Of a stretch of 64,000 nt of DNA, positions 55,361 through 64,000 are shown piece by piece. Origin of the DNA: Streptomyces sp. NRRL WC-3605 (GTDB taxonomy: Bacteria; Actinomycetota; Actinomycetes; Streptomycetales; Streptomycetaceae); contig NZ_LLZN01000054.1 of the NCBI RefSeq assembly GCF_001509795.1, positions 31,056 to 95,055 on the forward strand. The letters are read 5' to 3'. How positions within the stretch are numbered: the stretch's first letter is position 1; each line of letters begins with the position of its first letter. Both the position numbers and the translations under genes were made by a program. The notes under the pieces are model-generated. The model had not been told where the DNA came from. It did not search any database and was given only the letters and a program-made list of their open reading frames with translations.

Positions 55361-57415
55361 GTGGCGAAGGCGGAGCACCGAGGGCGGCCGGCCGAGGCAG
55401 CCGGGGCCACGGCGGCCGGTGCCGTCCAGGCACGCGTGCGGGTGATACGGCTCGGCCTGTGGCTGATCGCCGCCTTCCTCGGCGCCCGCCAGGTGGCCGC
55501 CGTCCTCGGCACCCCGCGCGGCGAGCGGCTGACCGACCTGGAGACCTGGGTCGGCCCGGCCGGGGTCCTGCACCTCAAGGGCTCGCTGTACGACTCCGAG
55601 CGGTTCACGGGCACCCCGTTCGGCGGGCTCGTCCTGAAGCCGCTGACCCGGGCCGCCGAGGAGGCGCTCGGCTGGGGCTGGACCTTCGGCACCCTCCTGC
55701 TCGTCGTCGCTCTCGGGCTGGTGGCCGCGCGCGCCCTGCCGCCACCGGTCGGCCGGCGCACCGCCGTGCTCGCCGCGCCCGTCGCGATCAGCCTGCTGAT
55801 GGTGTCCCTGCCGGTACGCACCGCCCTCCACCTCGGCCAGACCAGCATCCTCCCGGTCCTGCTCGTCCTCCTCGGCTGTTTCGCCGTGCGCGGGGAACGG
55901 TTCAGCGGGGTGCTGATCGGCCTCGCGGCCGCCCTCCAGCCGACCCTGCTGCTGTTCACGCCCCTGCTGTGGTGCACCGGACGGCGGCGGGCCGCCCTGT
56001 CCACCGGCGCCGCGTTCGCCGCCTGCACGCTGCTGGCCTGGGCGGCGATGCCCCGCGACTCGGCCACCTACTGGTTCCACCATGTCGCCGGCCTCGGCCT
56101 GGGCGGGCCCGCCGACGGGCTCGCCAACCAGTCCCTGCACGGCGCCCTGCTCCGGTTCGGCCTGACCGGGCCCCTCGAGACCGCCCTCCTGCCGGTCCTC
56201 GGCGCCGCCGTCGCCGTGCTCGCGCTGCGCCGCGCCGTGCGTTACGCCCGCGACGGGCAGCTCCTGCTCGCCGTCGCCGTCACCGGCTGCGCGGTCATCG
56301 CCGTGTCGCCCACCGCCTGGCAGCACCAGCTGCTGTGGGTGCTGCTCGCCGTCGTCGGCCGGGTCGGGCGGCGGGCCGGCGACCGGTACGCGTGGCCCGT
56401 CGCGATCGTGCTGGTCATGACGCTTCCGGCGGACACGCTCGTGCCGGACAAGGTGGTGTTCCAGCCGCTGCGCGCCGATCTCGTGCTGTGCGCCGCTCTC
56501 GCCACGGCCGTCGTGGTGCCGTTCCTGCCGCGCACCTCGCCGTACTGGCGGACGCCGGTGCCGACGCGGTACGCCGAGCCGGTGCCGTCCCGGTTCCGGC
56601 ACATCCCGCTGGTGTCCTTCCTGCGCCGGGTGGTCAGCCGCCCCAACCTGCTCTTCGAGCTGGTGCTGATCCGCGTCACCTACGACGCCTACGCCCGGAT
56701 CCGCCTCGCCGCGGCGGGCCCGTCCTCGGCGTCGGGGCGGGCCACCGCCGAGGAGCACGGGGCGCAGATCCACTCCCTGGAACGCGCGCTGGGCATCGAC
56801 ATCGAGCGCTGGGCCAACCACGCCGTCGTCGCGGCCGGCGGCCTGCGGGACTTCTTCGACTTCTACTACGAGTCGTTCCACTTCGGCGTGCCGCTGGTGA
56901 TCCTCGGGCTGCTGTACTGGCGGCGGCCCGTCGACTACCGCTGGGCCCGCACCGCGATCGGCTTCGCGACGCTCTTCGCCCTGGTCGGCTTCTGGCTCTA
57001 CCCGCTCGCGCCGCCCCGCCTGATGCCGGGTCTGGGCGTCGTCGACACGGTCAACGGCCCGCAGGACTTCACCCAGCCCGACTACGGCACGCTCACCGAG
57101 CTCACCAACCAGTACGCGGCGATGCCGTCCCTGCACTTCGGCTGGTCCCTGTGGTGCGGTGTGGTCGTCGCCGTGCTCGCCCCAAGACGGTGGATGAAGG
57201 CGCTCGGGCTGCTGCACCCGCTGCTCACGGCGACCGCGATCGTCGTCACCGGCAACCACTGGGTGCTGGACGCGGTGGGCGGCGCGCTGGTCGTGGCGGC
57301 GGGCTTCGCGGTGACGTACCTGTTCCAGGGCCCGCGCGCCCGGACCGTCACTCCGGGGCAGAAGCGGAGCCGCAGCGATCCGCGGGCCGCGGTGAGGGAC
57401 CGTACTCCGAACTGA
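55361..57415 (+). CDS. GT87 glycosyltransferase fused to PAP2 phosphatase
   Basis: A 684-residue polytopic membrane protein. Residues about 20-400 are a DUF2029/GT87 polyprenyl-phosphate mannosyltransferase-like region with some nine helices (WVGPAGVLHLKGSLYD in the first outer loop). Residues about 430-665 form a PAP2/inositolphosphotransferase-like domain: AAMPSLHFGWSLW (near 585) and VVTGNHWVLDAVGG (near 632) hold the catalytic His residues. This fusion type is known in actinomycetes. It may build and dephosphorylate lipid-linked sugar. GTG 55361 has GGGAGG upstream. Its 3' end overlaps the convergent gene by 68 bases. Confidence 0.87.
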   Translation: MAKAEHRGRPAEAAGATAAGAVQARVRVIRLGLWLIAAFLGARQVAAVLGTPRGERLTDLETWVGPAGVLHLKGSLYDSERFTGTPFGGLVLKPLTRAAEEALGWGWTFGTLLLVVALGLVAARALPPPVGRRTAVLAAPVAISLLMVSLPVRTALHLGQTSILPVLLVLLGCFAVRGERFSGVLIGLAAALQPTLLLFTPLLWCTGRRRAALSTGAAFAACTLLAWAAMPRDSATYWFHHVAGLGLGGPADGLANQSLHGALLRFGLTGPLETALLPVLGAAVAVLALRRAVRYARDGQLLLAVAVTGCAVIAVSPTAWQHQLLWVLLAVVGRVGRRAGDRYAWPVAIVLVMTLPADTLVPDKVVFQPLRADLVLCAALATAVVVPFLPRTSPYWRTPVPTRYAEPVPSRFRHIPLVSFLRRVVSRPNLLFELVLIRVTYDAYARIRLAAAGPSSASGRATAEEHGAQIHSLERALGIDIERWANHAVVAAGGLRDFFDFYYESFHFGVPLVILGLLYWRRPVDYRWARTAIGFATLFALVGFWLYPLAPPRLMPGLGVVDTVNGPQDFTQPDYGTLTELTNQYAAMPSLHFGWSLWCGVVVAVLAPRRWMKALGLLHPLLTATAIVVTGNHWVLDAVGGALVVAAGFAVTYLFQGPRARTVTPGQKRSRSDPRAAVRDRTPN

Positions 57416-59054
57416 TCCGGTACTCGCCGGGCGCGGAGACCGTCAGCCGGGTGAACTCGCCGCTCGGCGCCAGGCAGCCGCCGCCGTCGGCCCGCAGCCA
57501 CGGCGAGTGGGCGACGCGCACGATGGTGCTGCCCGCGCCCGGCATCCGGACGACGAGGTCGGCGCCGGACGTGGAGACGACCCGCGCGGGTGGGGAGACC
57601 AGCGGCACGGCGTCCCGCACCCGGAACACCCGCCAGTGCGCGTCCCGCCACACCGGCTCCAGCCAGTCGGGCCGGTCCTCGCGGACCAGCCGGGCCTCCT
57701 CCTCGGCGTAGCCGTCCGGCTTGCCCAGCGGCAGCACCACGAAGCCGACGGCCCAGCGGTCCAGCCACGCCCGGTAGGTGCCGGCCGAGAAGGAGCCGTC
57801 GTAGAACAGCCGGGCCCGCTCCATGTCGAGCTGCCGGTTCCAGCCGCGGGCCATGTTGACGTACGGGGCGAGCCCGCTGGCCTCGCGGTGGTTGCGGGCC
57901 GGCACGACCTCGACGCGGGTGCGGCCGGCGCCCAGGTCCTCCAGTGCCCGCACCACCCCGTGGGTCTCGGCGGCCCAGGCGGGCACCCGCGTCGACACGT
58001 ACAGGTCGTCGCCGGTCTTCTTGCCGACCCAGCCGACGGACAGCACCAGCAGGCCGACCAGGGACCTGCGACGCCATCCGGCGAGCTCGGGGCGGGCCAG
58101 CAGCACGGCGAGCAGCGCGGCGGGCGCGAACAGCTCGGCGAACCGCTCGACGTTCGTGCCGACCGGCGAGGGGACGAGATACGTCACGACGGTCCCGGCC
58201 GCGTACACGGCACCGCTGAGGCGGGCGACCCGCCAGCCGCGCGGCGCGAACGCGGTGACGGCCAGACCCAGCAGGAACGGCGGCCAGATCCGGTCGGCGA
58301 ACATCAGCTGCTCGCCCCGGAAGGGGAACAGCAGGGTCGTGGCGCCCACGGTGACGGCGGGCGGCAGCAGCAGGGCGAGGGCGCGCGGGCGGTCCCCGGT
58401 GAGCAGGAAGCCGGCGCCGACGACGGCCAGGAAGAGCCCGGCCACGGGGCTCGCCGTCGTCGCGAGCGCCGCCAGGACGGCGGCGAGGACGACCCGCCGC
58501 CGCCCGGTCAGCAGCAGACATGCGCCGAGCCCGAAGGCGACGCCCAGCGCGAACGTGGTGCGGCCGGAGGCCACGTTGCACCACAGGGCGAACGCGGCCA
58601 GGAGGGCCGGGCCCTCGGGGCGGCGCAGGCCCTCGACGCGGGTGAGCAGCACGGCGGCCAGCCAGGTCGCCACCACCCCGGAGACGACCGTGACGGCACG
58701 GACGCCGACGGCGGACATCAGGTACGGGGATATGAGGCTGTAGTTGGCCGTGTGGGTGCCGCCGTACCAGAACAGGTTGTAGGCCGACCCGCCGTGCCGG
58801 GCCGTGAACCCGGCCCAGGCGTACTGGGCGGCCAGATCCCCGCCACCCGTGGCGAGGAGACCCCACCACAGCGCGTAGAGGGGCAGGACGGGCAAGGTGG
58901 CGGTCAGCGGGACGCGGTGCCGGTCCCGGAACCGCAGCAGCCACGGCGGGAGGGCGAGGGGTGCCGGCGCGGGGCCGGTGGGGTGCGTGCGGCTGCTGAT
59001 GACTTCGGTCTCGGGCACGTGTTCGTAGACGCCGGACCGGGCCGGAACGTTCAC
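57348..59054 (-). CDS. Large polytopic membrane protein, GT-C-like
   Basis: A 568-residue protein with about ten to twelve helices in residues 50-355 and a C-terminal extracytoplasmic domain of about 190 residues (GRTRVEVVPARNHREASGL onwards). The layout resembles GT-C membrane glycosyltransferases, and the partner gene across the overlap is a GT87 protein, but no clear catalytic motif is seen apart from an Asp pair in the first loop (GGGDLAAQYAW). Function not assigned. The gene overlaps the convergent gene by 68 bases, an unusually long antisense overlap. Confidence 0.78.
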   Translation of the reverse strand: MNVPARSGVYEHVPETEVISSRTHPTGPAPAPLALPPWLLRFRDRHRVPLTATLPVLPLYALWWGLLATGGGDLAAQYAWAGFTARHGGSAYNLFWYGGTHTANYSLISPYLMSAVGVRAVTVVSGVVATWLAAVLLTRVEGLRRPEGPALLAAFALWCNVASGRTTFALGVAFGLGACLLLTGRRRVVLAAVLAALATTASPVAGLFLAVVGAGFLLTGDRPRALALLLPPAVTVGATTLLFPFRGEQLMFADRIWPPFLLGLAVTAFAPRGWRVARLSGAVYAAGTVVTYLVPSPVGTNVERFAELFAPAALLAVLLARPELAGWRRRSLVGLLVLSVGWVGKKTGDDLYVSTRVPAWAAETHGVVRALEDLGAGRTRVEVVPARNHREASGLAPYVNMARGWNRQLDMERARLFYDGSFSAGTYRAWLDRWAVGFVVLPLGKPDGYAEEEARLVREDRPDWLEPVWRDAHWRVFRVRDAVPLVSPPARVVSTSGADLVVRMPGAGSTIVRVAHSPWLRADGGGCLAPSGEFTRLTVSAPGEYRISSEYGPSPRPADRCGSASAPE

Positions 59055-59087
59055 CGGCGGCCCGCGCGGGCCGCCGGGACGCGGTGC

Positions 59088-60434
<1,347 letters not shown>

Positions 60435-60485
60435 ACCTTCGCCGCGACCATGTTCTGATGAGCCGTCAGATGGCTGGAGCCGCCG

Positions 60486-61721
60486 ATGTCCTGTCCAGCG
60501 CTTCCCGACGGGTTCGACTTCACCGACCCCGATGTGCTGCACCACCGCGTGCCCCTCCCGGAGTTCGCCGCGCTGCGCCGGGCCGAACCGGTCCGCTGGA
60601 TCCCGCAGCGGGGGAACGTCGCCGGATTCCAGGACGACGGCTACTGGGCCGTGACCCGGCACGCCGACGTCAAGTACGTGTCGACGCACCCGGAACTGTT
60701 CTCCTCGTCGGTCAACACCGCGATCATCCGCTTCAACGAGCACATCGAGCGCGACGCCATCGACGCCCAGCGGCTCATCCTGCTCAACATGGACCCGCCC
60801 GAGCACACCCGGGTCCGCCAGATCGTGCAGCGCATGTTCACCCCGCGCGCCATCCGCGCCCTGGAGGACCGGCTGCGCGCCCGGGCCCGGGCCATCGCCG
60901 ACGGCGCCCGGCGGCACACCGGCACCTTCGACTTCGTCACCGAGGTCGCCTGCGAACTGCCCCTGCAGGCCATCGCCGAGCTCATCGGCGTCCCGCAGGA
61001 GGACCGGGCGAAGATCTTCGACTGGTCCAACAGGATGATCGCCTACGACGACCCCGAGTACGCCATCACCGAGGAGGTCGGGCAGGAGTCCGCCACCGAG
61101 ATCATCGCCTACGCGATGAACATGGCCGCCGACCGCAAGCGCTGCCCGGCGAAGGACCTCGTCACCGCGCTGGTGGCCGCCGAGGACGAGGGCAGCCTGC
61201 GCGCGGACGAGTTCGGCTTCTTCGTGCTGATGCTGGCCGTGGCGGGCAACGAGACCACCCGCAACGCCATCACCCACGGCATGCACGCCTTCCTCACCCA
61301 CCCCGACCAGTGGGAGCTGTTCCGGCGGGAGCGCCCGGCCACGGCGGCCGAGGAGATCGTCCGCTGGGCGACCCCGGTGGTGGCCTTCCAGCGCACCGCC
61401 ACCCAGGACACCGAGCTGGGCGGGCGGCGGGTGCGCAAGGGGGAGCGGGTCGGCCTCTTCTACTCCTCGGCCAACCACGACCCCGAGGTCTTCGAGGACC
61501 CGGACGTCTTCGACATCACCCGCGACCCCAACCCCCACCTCGGCTTCGGTGGCGGCGGACCCCACTACTGCCTGGGCAAGTCCCTGGCGGTCCTGGAGAT
61601 CGGCCTGATCTTCGACGCGGTGGCCGACGCGATGCCCGGCCTCACCCTCGCCGGGGAGCCGCGCCGGCTGCGCTCGGCCTGGATCAACGGGGTGAAGGAG
61701 CTGCGGGTCGGCGTCGGCTGA
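60486..61721 (+). CDS. Cytochrome P450, CYP125-like
   Basis: A 411-residue heme monooxygenase. The I-helix motif is VAGNETTRNAI near residue 253, the K-helix ExxR is EEIVRW, and the heme loop is FGGGGPHYCLGKS with the axial Cys near residue 361. The opening LPDGFDFTDPDVLHHRVP and SSVNTAIIRF resemble CYP125, which oxidises the terminal carbon of cholesterol side chains. ATG 60486 follows GGAG. A partner ferredoxin is not adjacent. Confidence 0.9.
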   Translation: MSCPALPDGFDFTDPDVLHHRVPLPEFAALRRAEPVRWIPQRGNVAGFQDDGYWAVTRHADVKYVSTHPELFSSSVNTAIIRFNEHIERDAIDAQRLILLNMDPPEHTRVRQIVQRMFTPRAIRALEDRLRARARAIADGARRHTGTFDFVTEVACELPLQAIAELIGVPQEDRAKIFDWSNRMIAYDDPEYAITEEVGQESATEIIAYAMNMAADRKRCPAKDLVTALVAAEDEGSLRADEFGFFVLMLAVAGNETTRNAITHGMHAFLTHPDQWELFRRERPATAAEEIVRWATPVVAFQRTATQDTELGGRRVRKGERVGLFYSSANHDPEVFEDPDVFDITRDPNPHLGFGGGGPHYCLGKSLAVLEIGLIFDAVADAMPGLTLAGEPRRLRSAWINGVKELRVGVG

Positions 61722-61726
61722 CAGAC

Positions 61727-61765
61727 GAAAGCGGCGACCCGGGGATCGGGGGTCGCCGCTTTCGG
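61727..61765. terminator. Bidirectional terminator between P450 and transglycosylase genes
   Basis: A perfect 15-bp stem CGAAAGCGGCGACCC / GGGTCGCCGCTTTCG with a nine-base loop, five bases after the P450 stop. Confidence 0.9.
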
Positions 61766-61782
61766 TACGGGGGACGGCCGGA

Positions 61783-62199
61783 TCAGTACCAGCCGTTGGA
61801 CTGCCAGAAGCCCCAGGCGCCGCACGGGCTGCCGTACCGGTCCTTCATGTAGTCGAGGCCCCACTCGATCTGGGTGGCCGGGTTGGTCTTCCAGTCCGAG
61901 CCCGCCGCGGCCATCTTGTCGCCGGGCAGCGCCTGGACGAGGCCGTAGGCACCCGACGAGGAGTTGGTGGCGTGCGGGTTCCAGTCGCTCTCATGGTCGA
62001 CGATCTTGGAGAAGCACTGGAACTGCGCCGAGTCCGCGATCATCTTCTTCGCCACCCGCTGGGCCGAGGAGGCGTCGCCCGTCGCGGCCTGGGCGGGCGC
62101 CGAGGCGAGCAGGGTGCCGGCCGCGGCGGCCGCCAGGACCGTACCGGCGAGGGCCTTCTTCGGGGCGGAGAGGCGGCGGAAGGTGGAGACGGCGGACAC
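61783..62199 (-). CDS. Secreted lytic transglycosylase-like protein
   Basis: A 138-residue exported protein. A signal peptide ends in APAQA near residue 37. The mature part is a short goose-lysozyme/SLT-like domain: FSKIVDHESDWNPHATN holds the catalytic Glu, followed by GAYGLVQALPG and IEWGLDYMKDRYGSPCGAW. Two Cys may form a disulfide. It probably cuts peptidoglycan during growth or spore resuscitation. GTG 62199 has an AAAGG ribosome site six bases upstream, and a long leader precedes it. Confidence 0.88.
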   Translation of the reverse strand: MSAVSTFRRLSAPKKALAGTVLAAAAAGTLLASAPAQAATGDASSAQRVAKKMIADSAQFQCFSKIVDHESDWNPHATNSSSGAYGLVQALPGDKMAAAGSDWKTNPATQIEWGLDYMKDRYGSPCGAWGFWQSNGWY

Positions 62200-62526
62200 G
62201 GAGAACCTTTCGTACGGGGGCGTGGGGGCGCTGGCGTGCCGGTCGCGAGGGCCTGGCATGCGTCGGCGCCGAGGCCCTGGGGGCACGTCGGCGCCGTGCG
62301 ACGTCCTCCACGAAAACAGGCGCGGCGGATGTCCGCAATGAGCCTGTTTGCTAGTTGTGGCCGTATGTCAGGAGTGGGGTGTCCGTGTGACGGGGATCTC
62401 AACGCCCAGGTCGGAGGCCCTTTTGGTGCAGCCATGACAGCCCTGCGTGCCCACTAGGGCGGATCGTAGGTGACCCGCGTCATGTGGGGTGGTTCACCGC
62501 TGCCCTGACGAGCGGCGCACGAGCGC
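62200..62526 (-). other. Long leader/intergenic region upstream of the transglycosylase gene
   Basis: No gene is supported in these 327 bases. A hairpin with arms AAACAGGC (62314-62321) and GCCTGTTT (62342-62349) plus an inner GCGGA/TCCGC stem lies inside. A TACGAT hexamer on the minus strand (62468-62463) could be a -10, giving a leader of about 255 bases. The conserved blocks of the c-di-AMP (ydaO) riboswitch, common before such genes, were not found. Confidence 0.45.
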
Positions 62527-63354
62527 TCACGGTCCGGGTGCGTCGAACGTGACCGGGCTCTCGAAGGCCGCCCGCCGCGTCGCCCGCCGCAGCGCCTTCA
62601 GCACCGCCGGACCCAGCACGACCGTCAGCACCACGGTCACGATCGCCCGCCCGAGGTCCCAGCCGAGCGAGGTGGCCACGCAGTAGGCGGCGAACCGGGC
62701 CAGATTCGCGAGAGGACCCAGCTCGGGCGCCGGGGAGATCGTCGAGGTGTCCTTCGGCAGATAGGGCCAGCCCGCCATGTTCATCACCGTGCCGTACGCG
62801 AAGGCGGCGAGGAAGCCGTACGCCGCCAGTAGCGCCACCTCCGCGCGGCCGCGCAGCCGCTCCGCGCCCGGCAGCAGCCCGGCTCCCATGGTGAACCAGC
62901 CCATCGACAGCATCTGGAACGGCAGCCACGGCCCCACCCCTCCCGTGAGCAGCGCCGACGCGAACATCGTCACCGCGCCGAGGACGAAGCCGAAGCCCGG
63001 CCCCAGCACCCGCCCGCTGAGCACCATCAGGAAGAACATCGGCTCCAGCCCGGCCGTCCCCGCGCCGATCGGGCGCAGCGCGGCCCCCGTCGCCGCGAGC
63101 ACGCCGAGCATCGCCACCGCCTTCGGCCCGAGCCCCGACTCCGAGATCGTCGCCGCCACGACCGCCACCAGCAGCATCAGCAGCCCCGTGAACAGCCATG
63201 GCGCGTCCTGCGCGTGCGCGTTCACCTGTGAGGCGGGCGCGGCGAGGAACGGCCAGCCGAGCGCGCCGGCACCGACCGCGCCGACCAGCACGAGGGCCGC
63301 CACCGACCGGGGCCCCAGCCGGACGGGGCTCGTCCGGTTCCCGGTGCCGCTCAT
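62527..63354 (-). CDS. ECF transporter S component-like membrane protein
   Basis: A 275-residue membrane protein with about six to eight helices, resembling actinobacterial S components of energy-coupling-factor transporters. Marks are the RPIGAGTAGLEPMFFL segment, the GFVLGAVTMFASALL helix and GGVGPWLPFQMLSMGW, the conserved motif of this group. Its ATG overlaps the upstream ATPase stop by four bases (ATGA), so the two are translationally coupled. Substrate may be a vitamin such as cobalamin or a metal; not decidable from sequence alone. Confidence 0.8.
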   Translation of the reverse strand: MSGTGNRTSPVRLGPRSVAALVLVGAVGAGALGWPFLAAPASQVNAHAQDAPWLFTGLLMLLVAVVAATISESGLGPKAVAMLGVLAATGAALRPIGAGTAGLEPMFFLMVLSGRVLGPGFGFVLGAVTMFASALLTGGVGPWLPFQMLSMGWFTMGAGLLPGAERLRGRAEVALLAAYGFLAAFAYGTVMNMAGWPYLPKDTSTISPAPELGPLANLARFAAYCVATSLGWDLGRAIVTVVLTVVLGPAVLKALRRATRRAAFESPVTFDAPGP

Positions 63355-64000
63355 GACAGCGCCTCCTGGACCTGGGCGACGGTCAGCCACCGCCGCGGGG
63401 CGAGGATCTTGGTGACCTGCGGGGCGAACGACGGGGAGGAGACCACCACCTCCGCGGTCGGACCGTCGGCGATCACCTCGCCCTCGGCGAGCAGCACCAC
63501 CCGGTGGGCCAGCTCCGCCGCCAGCTCCACGTCGTGCGTGGCCAGCACGATGGCGTGCCCCCGCCCGGCGAGATCCCGCAGCAGCGTGACGAGGTGTGCC
63601 TTGGCCGCGTAGTCCAGCCCCCGGGTCGGCTCGTCCAGCAGGAGCAGCGGCGGACGCGCCGTGAGGACGACGGCCAGCGCGAGCGTGAGGCGCTGGCCCT
63701 CGGACAGGTCCCGGGGATGGAGGTCGTCGGGGATGCCCGGCAGCAGCGTGGACAGCAGCGCCCGGCAGGTACCCGCCTCGGCCCCCGCGTCGGCGTCGGC
63801 GGCCGCGCACTCCCCGGCGACCGTGTCGGCGTACAGCAGGTCGCGGGGCTCCTGCGGGACGAGGCCGACGCGGCGGACCAGGTCGCGCGGCGCCGTGCGG
63901 TGCGGCACGGACCCGCCGGTCAGCACCGTCCCGGACGACGGCGTCACCAGTCCCACGAGGGCGTTGAGCAGGGTGGACTTCCCGGCGCCGTTGCGGCCCA
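63351..64000 (-). CDS. ECF/CbiO-type ABC transporter ATPase (N-terminus beyond window)
   Basis: The last 216 residues of an ABC ATPase. The Walker A motif GRNGAGKST is seen at the window edge, the signature is LSEGQRLTLALA, Walker B is PPLLLLDEPTRGLD and the H-loop is LATHDVEL. The C-terminal extension beyond the H-loop (VVVSSPSFAPQVTKIL) is typical of ECF ATPases with two fused ATPase halves; this would be the second half. The coding frame continues to the right. Coupled to the S component downstream. Confidence 0.88.
   Translation of the reverse strand, partial: GRNGAGKSTLLNALVGLVTPSSGTVLTGGSVPHRTAPRDLVRRVGLVPQEPRDLLYADTVAGECAAADADAGAEAGTCRALLSTLLPGIPDDLHPRDLSEGQRLTLALAVVLTARPPLLLLDEPTRGLDYAAKAHLVTLLRDLAGRGHAIVLATHDVELAAELAHRVVLLAEGEVIADGPTAEVVVSSPSFAPQVTKILAPRRWLTVAQVQEALS

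Noticed and set aside
55245..55445. Possible 66-codon gene before the GT87-PAP2 gene
   Set aside because: It overlaps the likely start of the fusion gene in another frame and has no recognisable sequence, though an A/G-rich stretch precedes it.
54374..57259. 961-codon open frame antisense to the methyltransferase and GT87-PAP2 genes
   Set aside because: It spans two real genes of opposite orientation and shows no domain.
62200..62480. c-di-AMP (ydaO) riboswitch before the transglycosylase gene
   Set aside because: The conserved aptamer blocks could not be found on the minus strand.

Overview
The window is about 64 kb of very GC-rich DNA with strong third-position G/C bias, frequent GTG starts, leaderless genes and actinobacterial family markers (DUF3145, DUF3052, FasR, homodimeric AceE, SHOCT/DUF4429, FmdB). 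Everything points to a Streptomyces chromosome core region. No insertion sequence, phage, conjugative element or CRISPR array was seen. One tRNA gene (Val, anticodon TAC) is present. Both window edges cut a gene: a serine hydrolase on the left and an ECF-type ATPase on the right.

Layout. 0-8 kb: serine hydrolase, EI24 membrane protein, a secreted pyroglutamyl-peptidase-like protein whose catalytic Cys appears to be Ser, a TetR regulator divergent from a GH3 beta-glucosidase with a PA14 insert, aldose 1-epimerase, and an SGNH lipoprotein. 8-14 kb: DUF3145 and the type II fatty acid synthase operon fabD-fabH-acpP-fabF, with its PucR-type regulator gene fasR upstream and a clear inverted repeat between fasR and fabD. 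14-24.5 kb: pirin, MMPL transporter, serine hydrolase, a MerR/aldo-keto reductase pair with a 19-bp-spacer promoter, DUF4429 protein, alpha/beta hydrolase, TetR plus DHA2 exporter. 24.6-28.8 kb: aceE (pyruvate dehydrogenase E1), DUF3052 protein, peroxiredoxin.

28.9-38 kb is the most distinctive block, a Ter stress-response locus. Two TerD genes, a TerC/DUF475 membrane protein and a TerA/TerD-like protein lie in one direction, followed by a TerD protein with a Pro/Gln/Tyr tail on the opposite strand. A biosynthetic module follows: CitE-like lyase, an 816-residue phosphoribosyltransferase-TRSP-phosphoribosyltransferase fusion, and a HAD phosphatase. An FmdB zinc ribbon and a membrane-anchored coiled-coil protein converge on it. 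The families match the Ter-linked modules predicted by comparative genomics to make a nucleoside-like metabolite.

39.5-47 kb: DUF4097 lipoprotein with GDGS repeats, tRNA-Val, methyltransferase, small conserved proteins, DedA, PhoD-like phosphatase, secreted HNH nuclease, and a GDT1/TMEM165 transporter behind a yybP-ykoY (Mn2+) riboswitch. 47-55 kb: HAD phosphatase, peptidoglycan-binding protein, a DHA2 exporter fused to a winged-helix domain, GNAT, a His-rich repeat protein with a paralogous neighbour, DUF1992, FHA-like protein, O-methyltransferase. 55-64 kb: a GT87-PAP2 fusion convergent with a large membrane protein, a steroid-type thiolase divergent from a CYP125-like P450 with KstR-like sites between them, a secreted transglycosylase-like protein, and ECF transporter components. 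About eleven genes show a -10 hexamer placed 6-7 bases before the start codon, the signature of leaderless mRNAs.
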